The notes: generated by a model not told the origin, from the sequence alone. 26,593 nt of DNA from Clostridia bacterium (GCA_017620115.1 JAFZRB010000306.1:1-26593); one strand, 5' to 3'. Shown: positions 7,243 through 15,450, counted from the stretch's first letter. Translations and numbers: made by a program.

Positions 7243-8808
7243 TTACGCGCCGAATTCTCCGTCGTGCGAACGGTCGCGCTCACCGTGCAGGATGGGCGGA
7301 TCGAGCAGGAAATCGAACAGCTCCTCGCCGATGAAGACGCGCGCCTTCGCGATGGCTTCGGCTTCCTTATCCGTTTCCATGGCGGCGAAGGACTCGAAGA
7401 TGGGTTTGGGTTCGCCCAAATGGTATGGGGCGTCCGGATCGTAGCGGAACATGCCCAGGTTCAGGCCGAATTCATGGGGATTGTCAACCGTGGAATGATG
7501 CGTGAACATATCCACCGTCTTCATCCTGCGGGCTTTCAGATAGGCCAGCACATAGCCCGCCGCGGCCATCCGCTCGGTGAGCGCCTGGATGGGGCCGTTC
7601 TGCGAGTTGAAGCCCTGCTCGCTGAAGATGATGCGGCGCGGCTCGCCCCGGTAGAGGAACGCCTCCTGCGAGAGGAACGCCTCCAGCACCTCCATGTTTT
7701 TGAAGGTGATCTTGGAGGTGGAGAAGGTGAAGTCCGGCGCGCGGTCGTGCCAGAAGTCCGGCCAGCGCAGATCCTCCGGATAGGGATGATAGGCCACGTG
7801 CCAGGGGAAATCGCCCTCTTCACGGCCGTATTCCGCCAGCAGCTCCAGCATGCGCCGGCCGCTGTAATAGCGCCCTTTCTGGGAGGGATCGAAGTTCGTG
7901 CCGCACCAGAACTGATCCAGCGAGATGTAGACCCGGAAGTGCCGGCAGAAGCGCTGGCCGCACAGCCAGGCCAGCCGCAGCGCTTCGGCGTATTCGCGCA
8001 CATAGGCTTCGACAGGCATTTCGCCCGCGTTGCCCCATATATACTGGCTGTTCACCTCGTTGGAGATGATGGCTCCGACCGCGTGGCCGTATTGCCTGTC
8101 CGGGCGGGTATAGCGCTCGACAAGGAAGGAAACGAAAGCCGCGTAATAGCCCTGGCCCTCCTCGGTCTCCATGTCGAAGGCGCTGATGTAGGCGTTGGGG
8201 CAGTTCCAGTCGTAGTGAGGATGGATGCAGGCGTCCAGCAGCGCCTTTTCGCCGGTGGAGCCGAACAGCCGCGGCGCGTTGAGCAGGATCATGGTCATCA
8301 TGGGCACGGCGGCCATATGCTTGTCGATTTCCTCCACGGCGGCTCTGCGCACATAATAAACGCGCCCGTTGAACGGATACGCCAGGGTGTCCGGCCCCGG
8401 CGCGGCGGCCATCAGCGCCGGCAGGTTGATGTTGATCAGACCCTGGCGGACGCTGACGCCGTACTTTTTCGCCGCCTCTCCCGTCAGCCCCAGCGTCTTG
8501 ATGGTGTCCGGGCGGGGATAGGGGGAGGCGTCGGCGGGCACATCCTGCGCCACGTCGGTGACGTAGCGCGCTCCTCCGACGGGCTCGCCGTTTTCAAACA
8601 GGTCGTAGCGGGAGAAAATGCGGTCGCGTCCGCCGTCCATCCGGGGCAGTTCGATGACGCCGCCTTTGATTTCGACGGGCAGAATGGTCAGCGCGCGGCC
8701 CGGCTTCGGGCCGACGGTAGGCGCGCTCTCGCGCAGCAGGACGGAGCCGTCGGCGTCGGTGCGCAGGCGTATGCGGTCGCGGGTGGCTTCGATGCGAAGC
8801 AGCTTCAT
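7243..8808 (-). CDS. DUF5722-like protein, putative clan GH-A glycoside hydrolase
   Basis: A 521-residue cytoplasmic protein with no signal peptide. The first 115 residues are a beta-rich lead-in, and the rest reads as a TIM barrel. From memory it resembles the DUF5722 family, for which I know no firmly established activity. Two motifs fit a retaining clan GH-A enzyme: ISNEVNSQY with N250-E251 as the likely acid/base, and IIFSEQGFNS with E397 as the likely nucleophile, about 146 residues apart. VAYHPYPED (338-346) lies between them. The start MKLLRIEATR is set by GAGGAGG 6 nt upstream. In-frame ATGs at 8814 and 8826 overlap that site or the preceding gene. It begins 14 nt after the GH71/GH99-like gene, so they share an operon. 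Substrate unknown. Confidence 0.75.
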   Translation of the reverse strand: MKLLRIEATRDRIRLRTDADGSVLLRESAPTVGPKPGRALTILPVEIKGGVIELPRMDGGRDRIFSRYDLFENGEPVGGARYVTDVAQDVPADASPYPRPDTIKTLGLTGEAAKKYGVSVRQGLININLPALMAAAPGPDTLAYPFNGRVYYVRRAAVEEIDKHMAAVPMMTMILLNAPRLFGSTGEKALLDACIHPHYDWNCPNAYISAFDMETEEGQGYYAAFVSFLVERYTRPDRQYGHAVGAIISNEVNSQYIWGNAGEMPVEAYVREYAEALRLAWLCGQRFCRHFRVYISLDQFWCGTNFDPSQKGRYYSGRRMLELLAEYGREEGDFPWHVAYHPYPEDLRWPDFWHDRAPDFTFSTSKITFKNMEVLEAFLSQEAFLYRGEPRRIIFSEQGFNSQNGPIQALTERMAAAGYVLAYLKARRMKTVDMFTHHSTVDNPHEFGLNLGMFRYDPDAPYHLGEPKPIFESFAAMETDKEAEAIAKARVFIGEELFDFLLDPPILHGERDRSHDGEFGA

Positions 8809-8822
8809 GGTCATCCTCCTCT

Positions 8823-10502
8823 TCATTCGGCGCGGTAAATATAAGCGAAGCGGCCGTAGGGCGCGGCGTCGCCATGTTCGTAGAAATCCTCGATGGTCTC
8901 GTTTTTCCCGGTGTGATCGGCCCACTTGAAGCGCAGCTCGAAGCCGTCTTCCGCAAGGCCCAGGAAGGAACGGGGCACGGCGATCATCAGCTCGCGGCCT
9001 TCCCGCCGGTAGCTGATGCGGGTGTTCCGGCCAAAGCGGTAGCCGCCCAGACACTGCTGAACGAAGGTGGCGCAGCCGTCCAGCACGATGTCGTTGACGA
9101 TGTAGTGGAATCCATGCCAGTGCGGCGCGTATGGGCGGCCCGCCACGCCGATATACAGCGTCATCCATTTGGTGAACATGTTGAACACGATGTCGTCGCG
9201 CGTGCGGGCGTAGAAATAGACGTTCGTTTCATCGTGGGCTGTTTTAAGGCACTCGAATTCGTTGCGCCCCGTGCGATCCTCGTAGATCACGCCGCCCTGA
9301 CCTTCGGCCTGCCGGGGGATGGTTCCAAAGGGCATGGCCCAGTAAGAGGGCACGCCGTCCCATTGCTCGAAGGAGGCGTTCAGATCGATGGCGCGAGCGG
9401 GCTGCTTTTCAGGCAATGGCGGCGCGCCCTTATAGCGGCGGATGTAATCGCAAAGCTGCATGTAGTAGTTATCGAAGAAACCGCCCCGCATGGGCTCGAC
9501 ATCGCGCGAATATTCCCGGTCGGCCTGATCCACCAGCAGCACGGGACGGGGCTCGTCGCCCTGGATGCGCCCCACCGTCCATTCGTTCCATCCGGTGAAG
9601 AAGACCATCTTCGGATCCAGCTCGATGGCCCGTTCCCACTGCTCGGCCACGTTGTAGCCGTAGCGCAGCGCCTCGGGCGTCTTGTCGTTGCGGGCGTCGT
9701 GATAGGCGCGTCCGCGGGGCGCAGGGTCGCCGTAGAACGCGCCGTCGCCGAAGCTGAGATTGGGATGCTGGGCCACGCTCACGGGTACGATCTCGTTTTC
9801 GCCTGACCTGTTCACCCACACGCGCTGGGGGCGCTCGAAGTCGATCCAGGGGCAGCCGTCCTGCTTTTTCTCCTCCGTGGGCCACTGGGGCAGGCGGAAG
9901 GTGAAGAACTCCCGCTGCGCTTCCGTACATTCCCGCGGATCGGCGATGATAAAGGGCTTGCCCTCCCACCGGAACCACAGTTCCCTGAACAGCCCCGGTT
10001 CGTACAGGTCGCGCCAGATCTCATCCACTGTTTCGCCGGAGCGGGTGTTGGTGTAATAGGCGATTTTGGGCACATCCCAGCCCTCGCACCGGTATTCCTC
10101 CAGCACCTCCAGAAGCGCCTTCACGTGAGGCCAGAAGGTGACTCGGTTGGTGGTGTCGAATATGAGGAAATCCACGCCGGCGTGGGCGAGCAGCTTCACG
10201 TGGCGGCGCAGCACCCATTTGTCGGTTTGGAAGTAGTAGCCGAAGAGAGGCTCGTCCCAGTACAGCGCGCCTTCGCCCCAGGCGGGATGGTGGATGTCCC
10301 GCAGCGCCTCCGGGCATTCGCGCATCAGTCGGCTCACGTTGCACGGCGCGGGCGTGGGCCGCGACCGCGCGCCATGCGTGAGGAAATAGAAACAGCCCAC
10401 GGCCCGGTTCCCGCGGAGCGGGCCGGCCTGTTCGGCCGATGGCAGCAGCCGGTTCAGATCGTCGGCAGCCCAGAGCGCGCCGAAGCTGGCGTTTTTGTTC
10501 AT
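8823..10502 (-). CDS. Putative glycoside hydrolase, GH71/GH99-like barrel with C-terminal beta-sandwich
   Basis: A 559-residue protein without a signal peptide, so probably cytoplasmic. Residues 30-355 look like a GH71/GH99-like barrel, with GYYFQTDKWVLRRHVKLLAHAGVDFLIFDTTN split across 88-119, KIAYYTNT (146-153), and the hallmark GWNEW (304-308) followed by G. Residues 370-559 are predicted beta-strands resembling DOMON/CBM9-like modules (VYFYARTRDDI, MIAVPRSFLGL). GH99 enzymes cleave endo-alpha-mannosidic bonds, but the family match here is too loose to give a substrate. The ATG has AGAAGGAGGATC upstream and a good promoter at 10541-10569. It is the first gene of the leftward operon and diverges from the 948-residue hydrolase gene. 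Confidence 0.7.
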   Translation of the reverse strand: MNKNASFGALWAADDLNRLLPSAEQAGPLRGNRAVGCFYFLTHGARSRPTPAPCNVSRLMRECPEALRDIHHPAWGEGALYWDEPLFGYYFQTDKWVLRRHVKLLAHAGVDFLIFDTTNRVTFWPHVKALLEVLEEYRCEGWDVPKIAYYTNTRSGETVDEIWRDLYEPGLFRELWFRWEGKPFIIADPRECTEAQREFFTFRLPQWPTEEKKQDGCPWIDFERPQRVWVNRSGENEIVPVSVAQHPNLSFGDGAFYGDPAPRGRAYHDARNDKTPEALRYGYNVAEQWERAIELDPKMVFFTGWNEWTVGRIQGDEPRPVLLVDQADREYSRDVEPMRGGFFDNYYMQLCDYIRRYKGAPPLPEKQPARAIDLNASFEQWDGVPSYWAMPFGTIPRQAEGQGGVIYEDRTGRNEFECLKTAHDETNVYFYARTRDDIVFNMFTKWMTLYIGVAGRPYAPHWHGFHYIVNDIVLDGCATFVQQCLGGYRFGRNTRISYRREGRELMIAVPRSFLGLAEDGFELRFKWADHTGKNETIEDFYEHGDAAPYGRFAYIYRAE

Positions 10503-10540
10503 GCTCGATCCTCCTTCTGGGTGTTTTCCATTATAAACAC

Positions 10541-10569
10541 ATCATACACGAGAAATACCTTTTTGTAAA
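10541..10569 (-). promoter_or_regulatory. Promoter of the leftward glycan operon
   Basis: On the minus strand TTTACA (10564-10569), 17 nt, and TATGAT (10541-10546) make a good promoter. Its start would be about 35 nt before the ATG at 10502. It faces away from the promoter at 10652-10680, with two dyad symmetries between them. Confidence 0.78.
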
Positions 10570-10583
10570 GAAGCACATTGAGC

Positions 10584-10604
10584 AACCGTTCTGTTATGAC
10601 GGTT
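10584..10604. promoter_or_regulatory. Dyad symmetry 1 in the divergent control region
   Basis: AACCGT (10584-10589) and ACGGTT (10599-10604) form a perfect 6-bp inverted repeat with 9-nt spacing. It sits just upstream of the -35 box of the leftward promoter, a usual place for an activator or operator. The binding protein is unknown. Confidence 0.5.
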
Positions 10605-10609
10605 CGCGC

Positions 10610-10634
10610 CATGAAAACGGCGGCCGGTTTCGTG
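10610..10634. promoter_or_regulatory. Dyad symmetry 2 in the divergent control region
   Basis: An imperfect 25-bp palindrome, CATGAAAACGG-CGG-CCGGTTTCGTG, matches at 9 of 11 arm positions. It lies 17 nt upstream of the -35 box of the rightward promoter. Its GAAAnCGG arms recall LacI-family or similar operators, but no regulator is encoded next to it. The LacI-type gene at 17661 is a possible but untested partner. Confidence 0.5.
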
Positions 10635-10651
10635 AAAAAAACAGTGATATG

Positions 10652-10680
10652 TTGACATTGCGGGAACGGCATGTTATGAT
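10652..10680 (+). promoter_or_regulatory. Promoter of the rightward glycan operon
   Basis: TTGACA (10652-10657), a 17-nt spacer and TATGAT (10675-10680) form a near-perfect sigma-A promoter. The start should be near 10687, about 36 nt before the ATG at 10723. Confidence 0.85.
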
Positions 10681-10722
10681 TCCAGCGGATAAGAACATCA
10701 TCGAGCAAGGGGAGGCCGTTTT

Positions 10723-13569
10723 ATGAACATCATTCGCAAGGAGGGCGTATTCCGCCTGTACGACCGGGTGGCGACACTGATCCTGACCGACGAAAAACAG
10801 CTGGAGCGCATCGCGACCGACCCGGACAAGCCCCTGTTCGACGATCAGGAAAAGGGCTTCTCCGGCGAGAAGAAGCGCATGTATCCCGAGGGCACGACGC
10901 TGGAATCCTTCGTGCGCGACGCGAAGGAAAGGGGCTGCGAGCGGATCGAGGTGTCCTACGACTTCTTCTTCGGCGGCACCACGAGGCGCAACTATCCTTC
11001 CACGCCCGTCACCATCGCGGCGTTCAAGGTGATATGCGACTGCGCGAAGAAGTACGGCATGAGCTTCGGCGCTTCGCTGATATCGCCTTTGGATATCGGC
11101 GGCGGATACGCCGCGGATCATATGGACACGGGTTATCAGTGGCAGTTCAGGGCCGGGGCCATCGAAAACGGCGCGTACAGCGTAAAGACCCGGCGTCAGA
11201 TTCAGTGGTACAACAACAAGGGGCCCATTCAGCTGACCGTCCACAGGGTCATGGCGGTGGCCTTCAGCCCGGAAAAGCTGGACGACAACGGCCTGTATTA
11301 TGTGGATGAAAACGAAATCGTGGATATCTCCTCCACCGCCACCTGGACGGTCGTGCCAAACAGCTATCACCTCACCGGGGCGGGCTACGCCTATGACGAC
11401 ATCGTCATTTCCGGCCTCACGGATGTGAAGCGGGACAGGGTGCTGGTGGTCATCGAGTACAGGACGCCGGAGCTTGACTACTTCGCGGACGGCGCGCTGC
11501 CCTACGTCAAGGAGGTCATCGACAGGCACAACAGAGAGGGCATCAGCTACGCGGGTTTCTATTCGGATGAAATGCACATCCAGTTCGACTGGGATCTGAA
11601 CGAGCACTTTGGCCCGGACACGGAGATCACCACGCGCTATGTCACCGATTCCCTGATCGAGACCTTCGCGTCGCTCTACGGCGACAAATACCGCGATTTC
11701 CTCAAATACATGGTGTATTTCGCCTATGGGCAGAACCGCTTCATGCCCGGCGGCGACAGGGACGAGCCCACCCAGTACCTGATGGGCAGGGACGCGGAGG
11801 GCGCTTATGAAACCTGGCTGTTCCGCAAGCGCTATTTCGAGCTGCTGAGCGGGCGGGTGGTCAACCTGGCGATCGATTCGCGGATCTATGCCGAAAGTCT
11901 GTTCGGCGGGCCGATCATGTGCCGCGCTCACGCCACCTGGCAGGAAGCGCCCACCTGCGACCACTTTGCCGGCGATGTGGGCTTCCAGCTCAACGACGGC
12001 GACGGGAGCGTCAGCCGCTACGATTACGGCAAGCCCTACGTGTGGAGCTCCACCGTGCGGGAGAACATCTCGGCCTGCGGCGATTATTTCCGCTGGAACG
12101 AGTTCCTCTCCGGCGCGGGCACGGATCACCCCGAAGGCGGCTTCACAGACCGGAACTATTACGCGCAGGCGATCGCCTGCTCCTTCGGCTCGCTCAATCG
12201 CTTTGAGAAGGCCTACTGCGCCGGCTGGGGCTCGCCGAAGGAGGTCATGCGCCGCTTCTACGACGTGGGCGTGACCTACGGCGCGCACGACATGGGCGAC
12301 GCCCTCGTGCAGAACATGCAGCATCGCTGCAGCGACGTGCTCATGCTCTATCCCACCGAGCTCAACTACAGCCAGGAGCGCTTCGGCACATGGATGGTGC
12401 AGTACGGCTACTGCAACTACATCACGGAGGAAATGCTGCTCAAATACGGCCGGGCCGACGACGACGGACACCTGATCGTGAATGGCCGCAGCTATCGCGC
12501 GCTGGTCAGCCAGTTCGAGCTGTTCGTCGCGCCGCAGACCATGGATATGCTGGAGCGCTTTGTGCAGGGCGGCGGGCGGCTGATCTGGACGAGCGTGCCC
12601 GCGCTGCGCTACGAGGACGGAACCGACTGCTCCGCCCGCTTCCTGAAGCTGTTCGGCCTGAAATCGGTCGCCGAACCCGACAGGCCGCTGACGCTGTGCG
12701 ATCGGGAGATCGCCTTCGAGGGCAGGCTCGCCGCCCTGGCTCCCATGAAGGTGCCCACCGCGTACCTGCCGGACTATGCCTATCCCATAGAGCTGGACGA
12801 CGCGGAGATCGCAGCCCGCTGCGGCGAGCACCTGCTGGGCGCGTGGGTGCGTCGCGGCGCCGGACAGTGCCTGTATCTGGCCTTCCGTCCCCGCGACGAC
12901 CAGAGCCGCTCGACGGGCGGCGATATTTCGACGCTGTTCGACGCGCTGCGGGCCGTGGGGGCCTATGCGCCCGACAGCCTGGAGGCCCTTTCCCGGCCCG
13001 CGGAGGCGCGCTATATCGCCAACCGTTTCCCCAACGGCGCGGTTTCGCTGGCCTGTCACTACCGCACCTTCCGCGAGAATTGGCCGGGCCTGTTCTATCG
13101 GGACGAGGAGGAGGACGCGCGCTGCCTCGCGGGGCGGGAGCTGCCGCCCGTCGACATCGACCTGCGGGACGCCCCGCTCGACGGCCACAGGATTACCTTC
13201 CACGGCGAGGACGCGCTGACCTACCGCTATCAGGACGGCGCTCTGCTGGGCTATTCCGGCCATGCGGCCTGCGAGATCGCCATCGACGGCCGGACGTGGC
13301 GTTTCTCAGACGCGCTTGTGGGGCTGGCCTTCACCGTGGCGGAAAAGGAACGCCTGGCTGAGGGCGTAAAGGCGGCGCTGCTGATTCGCTGCGACCGGGC
13401 GGCCCGGCTGACCGTTCCCTGTCCCTTCGCGCCGGACTATGGCGCGGCCTGCGCGCTGGATTTCTATCAGGGGGATCTGCCGGTGGAATGGTCTTACGCG
13501 GACGGCGCTGTTTCCGTGACGGTGACGGAGGAACTGGCGGGGAAGTGGATCGCGGTCGGCGCGAAGTGA
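10723..13569 (+). CDS. Large putative glycoside hydrolase of unrecognised family with glutamine-amidotransferase-like domain
   Basis: A 948-residue protein without a signal peptide that I cannot place in a named family. Residues 60-300 and 310-520 have a TIM-barrel look (CERIEVSYDFFFGG, ISYAGFYSDEMHIQFDWDLN). Acidic candidates include E283 (SDEM) and E460 (RWNEF), but I will not assign catalysis. Residues 535-645 (DVLMLYPTELNYSQERFG ... FELFVAPQTMDMLERFVQGGGRLIWTS, shown in part) resemble the class I glutamine-amidotransferase-like domain that mediates trimer contacts in GH42 beta-galactosidases. The tail from about 760 is beta-rich. The ribosome site is AAGGGGAGG. It is the first gene of an operon with an isomerase-like protein and a GH31 enzyme, opposite other hydrolases and an oligosaccharide importer, which supports a role in glycan breakdown. 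Confidence 0.65.
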   Translation: MNIIRKEGVFRLYDRVATLILTDEKQLERIATDPDKPLFDDQEKGFSGEKKRMYPEGTTLESFVRDAKERGCERIEVSYDFFFGGTTRRNYPSTPVTIAAFKVICDCAKKYGMSFGASLISPLDIGGGYAADHMDTGYQWQFRAGAIENGAYSVKTRRQIQWYNNKGPIQLTVHRVMAVAFSPEKLDDNGLYYVDENEIVDISSTATWTVVPNSYHLTGAGYAYDDIVISGLTDVKRDRVLVVIEYRTPELDYFADGALPYVKEVIDRHNREGISYAGFYSDEMHIQFDWDLNEHFGPDTEITTRYVTDSLIETFASLYGDKYRDFLKYMVYFAYGQNRFMPGGDRDEPTQYLMGRDAEGAYETWLFRKRYFELLSGRVVNLAIDSRIYAESLFGGPIMCRAHATWQEAPTCDHFAGDVGFQLNDGDGSVSRYDYGKPYVWSSTVRENISACGDYFRWNEFLSGAGTDHPEGGFTDRNYYAQAIACSFGSLNRFEKAYCAGWGSPKEVMRRFYDVGVTYGAHDMGDALVQNMQHRCSDVLMLYPTELNYSQERFGTWMVQYGYCNYITEEMLLKYGRADDDGHLIVNGRSYRALVSQFELFVAPQTMDMLERFVQGGGRLIWTSVPALRYEDGTDCSARFLKLFGLKSVAEPDRPLTLCDREIAFEGRLAALAPMKVPTAYLPDYAYPIELDDAEIAARCGEHLLGAWVRRGAGQCLYLAFRPRDDQSRSTGGDISTLFDALRAVGAYAPDSLEALSRPAEARYIANRFPNGAVSLACHYRTFRENWPGLFYRDEEEDARCLAGRELPPVDIDLRDAPLDGHRITFHGEDALTYRYQDGALLGYSGHAACEIAIDGRTWRFSDALVGLAFTVAEKERLAEGVKAALLIRCDRAARLTVPCPFAPDYGAACALDFYQGDLPVEWSYADGAVSVTVTEELAGKWIAVGAK

Positions 13570-13635
13570 GACGCCCCGCCTCTTCGGCGCCTTTTGAATG
13601 ACAGACGATTACTGTTTGCAAAGGAGGATGACGCC

Positions 13636-14496
13636 ATGCTGTTGGGAGGAACTGTCGCCGGCGCTTATCAGACGCCCGACGAATGGGAGGCGCTGCTGCT
13701 GCGCTCCCGCTTTAAGGCGGTCACCGCGCCGTTTGACTGCCGGACGCCGCGCGACGAGGCGCGGGCTTACGCCGCGATCGCCCGGAAACACGGCGTCGTG
13801 GTGGCCGAAGCCGGCGTCTGGCGGAACCTGTTCGATCCGGATCCGGAGGCGGCCGCGGCGGCTATGGCTTATGCAAAGGGACAGCTGGCGATGGCCGACG
13901 AAATGGGCGTCCCATGCTGCGTGAACATCGCCGGAACCGCCGGCAAAGCGGGCTGGGACGCCGCGGATCCGAGCAACTACGCTCCGGAAACCTATGAGCG
14001 CATCGTGGCCTGCGTGCGGGAGATCATCGACAGCGTGCGGCCCGTCCGGGCCTACTACTGCCTGGAACCCATGCCATGGATGATCCCTGACGACCCGGAC
14101 GTCTATCTCCGGCTCCTTCGGGACGTGGACCGCCGCCAGTTCGGTGCGCACATGGATTTCGTGAACATGATCAACAGCCCCCGCCGCTATCTGCAGGCGG
14201 CGTCGTTCATCGAGGAGTGCTTCGCCAAACTGGGGCCCTACATAAAAAGCACGCACATCAAGGACAGCCTCATGCATCCCACCCGCCTCACCACGGTGCT
14301 GGAGGAGACCGCTCCGGGCAAAGGCGGGCTGGATTACTCCGCCGTGCTGCGCACGCTCGACCGCTGGCTGCCCGCGGACGCGCCCGTGCTGCTGGAGCAC
14401 ATGTCCTCCCAGGAGGAATACGAAGCGGCCTATGATTACGTGGCCGCGCGGGCGGCCCAGGCCGGCATCTCCGTCTCCGGAACGCCCGCGTCCTGA
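13636..14496 (+). CDS. Sugar phosphate isomerase/epimerase-like TIM barrel (xylose isomerase-like/AP endonuclease 2 fold)
   Basis: A 286-residue protein of the xylose-isomerase-like TIM-barrel superfamily. These enzymes bind a divalent metal and isomerise or epimerise sugars. The likely ligands are visible in order: E144 (YYCLEPMPWM), D174 (GAHMDFVNM), H207 (STHIKDS) and E254 (VLLEHMSS). The start MLLGGTVAGAY is set by AAAGGAGG 8 nt upstream; the longer in-frame start at 13594 has no such site. It lies 66 nt after the large hydrolase gene with no terminator between, so it probably converts a sugar released by that enzyme into a central intermediate. The exact reaction cannot be told from sequence. 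Confidence 0.82.
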   Translation: MLLGGTVAGAYQTPDEWEALLLRSRFKAVTAPFDCRTPRDEARAYAAIARKHGVVVAEAGVWRNLFDPDPEAAAAAMAYAKGQLAMADEMGVPCCVNIAGTAGKAGWDAADPSNYAPETYERIVACVREIIDSVRPVRAYYCLEPMPWMIPDDPDVYLRLLRDVDRRQFGAHMDFVNMINSPRRYLQAASFIEECFAKLGPYIKSTHIKDSLMHPTRLTTVLEETAPGKGGLDYSAVLRTLDRWLPADAPVLLEHMSSQEEYEAAYDYVAARAAQAGISVSGTPAS

Positions 14497-14507
14497 ACCT
14501 GTCTTTG

Positions 14508-14538
14508 CGCATGGCGGCGGCATTCCGGCCGCCATGCG
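14508..14538 (+). other. 11-bp stem-loop between the isomerase gene and the MGMT-family genes
   Basis: CGCATGGCGGC (14508-14518) pairs perfectly with GCCGCCATGCG (14528-14538) around a 9-nt loop. Only GTTTACC follows, so it is not a classical terminator. It may reduce read-through or be a processing point. It also buries the ATG at 14511 and lies just after the one at 14505, which argues against those as starts of the next gene. Confidence 0.55.
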
Positions 14539-14558
14539 GTTTACCGGGGGAACGAGCC

Positions 14559-14867
14559 GTGAAAAAGAAGCTGGATGAGTCGCTCATCTATGAGATACTG
14601 TCCGTCGTGGAAGAAATACCAGAGGGCCGCGTCGCCTCCTATGGGCAGATCGCCCGCCTGATCGGCCGGGACAGAAACGCGCGGCTGGTGGGAAGAGCGC
14701 TCAGCCTGTCGCGTTTCTTTGGGAATTACCCCTGCCACCGGGTGGTCAATCGCGCCGGCCGGCTCGCGCCGAACTTCCCGGAGCAGAGGGAACGGCTGCT
14801 CGCCGAAGGCGTTTTGTTCAAGGGGAACGGCTGTGTGGATATGGAAAAATACCAATGGGACTGTTGA
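14559..14867 (+). CDS. Short MGMT-domain protein with intact active-site cysteine
   Basis: A 102-residue protein consisting only of the DNA-binding and active-site domain of O6-alkylguanine-DNA alkyltransferases. It has EGRVASYGQIARLIG (22-36), the arginine finger ARLVG (R42) and PCHRV (58-62) with C59. Alkyltransferase-like (Atl) proteins are about this size but usually carry Trp in place of the cysteine. This one keeps Cys, so it could accept an alkyl group. The GTG start at 14559 is chosen because homologous alignment should begin about there and upstream ATGs lie in or beside a hairpin. The ribosome site GGGGGA is modest. It is followed after 36 nt by a full-length MGMT gene, and both sit inside a glycosidase operon. 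Confidence 0.82.
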   Translation: MKKKLDESLIYEILSVVEEIPEGRVASYGQIARLIGRDRNARLVGRALSLSRFFGNYPCHRVVNRAGRLAPNFPEQRERLLAEGVLFKGNGCVDMEKYQWDC

Positions 14868-14903
14868 GTCACAGCCTTTCAGGCTGATCCGCGGAGGCGG
14901 AAT

Positions 14904-15425
14904 ATGGATTACACGAGTCGCTACGAGTCGCCGCTGGGCGGCGTCACGCTGGCCAGCGACGGAGAATGCCTCACCGGGCTCTGGTTCGACGGGCAGAAGT
15001 ATTTCGCCGAAACGCTGGATCCGCGGCATACCGAAAAGCGGCTGCCGGTATTCGACCAGGCGGTCCGCTGGCTGGACGTTTACTTCAGCGGGACAGAGCC
15101 GGACTTCACGCCGCCCCTGCGCATGAGAACGACGCCCTTCCGGAAAGCGGTGTGGGATATCCTTCTGACGATTCCATACGGACAGACGACGACCTACGGC
15201 GACATCGCGCGCCGGATCGCCCGTCTGTCGGGGCTTTCCCGCGTGTCCGCGCGGGCCGTGGGCGGCGCGGTCGGCCGCAACGCCATCTCCCTGATCATCC
15301 CCTGCCACCGGGTCGTGGGAGCGGACGGCAGCCTGACCGGCTACGCGGGCGGCGTCGAAAGGAAGGCCCGGCTGCTGGAACTGGAGCGCGCGGCAGGCGG
15401 TATCCCGCGTACGAACCGGCGATGA
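14904..15425 (+). CDS. ogt: Methylated-DNA--protein-cysteine methyltransferase (Ogt/MGMT)
   Basis: Suicidal DNA repair protein that moves methyl groups from O6-methylguanine (and O4-methylthymine) to its own cysteine. The 173 residues are the normal length: an N-terminal ribonuclease-H-like domain (YTSRYESPLGGVTLASDG at the start), then FRKAVWDILLTIPYGQTTTY (79-98), arginine finger R117 (ARAVG) and IIPCHRVVG with C134. The ribosome site is GGAGG, 6 nt before the ATG. It is 36 nt downstream of the short MGMT gene and 25 nt upstream of the GH31 gene, so all three are probably co-transcribed. Its place in a sugar operon is odd and may reflect simple insertion of a repair gene pair. Confidence 0.93.
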   Translation: MDYTSRYESPLGGVTLASDGECLTGLWFDGQKYFAETLDPRHTEKRLPVFDQAVRWLDVYFSGTEPDFTPPLRMRTTPFRKAVWDILLTIPYGQTTTYGDIARRIARLSGLSRVSARAVGGAVGRNAISLIIPCHRVVGADGSLTGYAGGVERKARLLELERAAGGIPRTNRR

Positions 15426-15450
15426 ATATTGAAGAAAGGAACGGTTATCC

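Noticed and set aside
10594..13263. An 889-codon open frame on the minus strand opposite the 948-residue hydrolase gene
   Set aside because: It is antisense to a gene with a good promoter, ribosome site and protein-like sequence. The frame has low-complexity, Val/Ala/His/Arg-rich content typical of shadow frames in GC-rich DNA and no ribosome site.
13570..13635. A terminator between the 948-residue hydrolase gene and the isomerase gene
   Set aside because: Only 3-4 bp GC matches precede a short TTTT. This is too weak to call a terminator, so the genes are treated as one operon.
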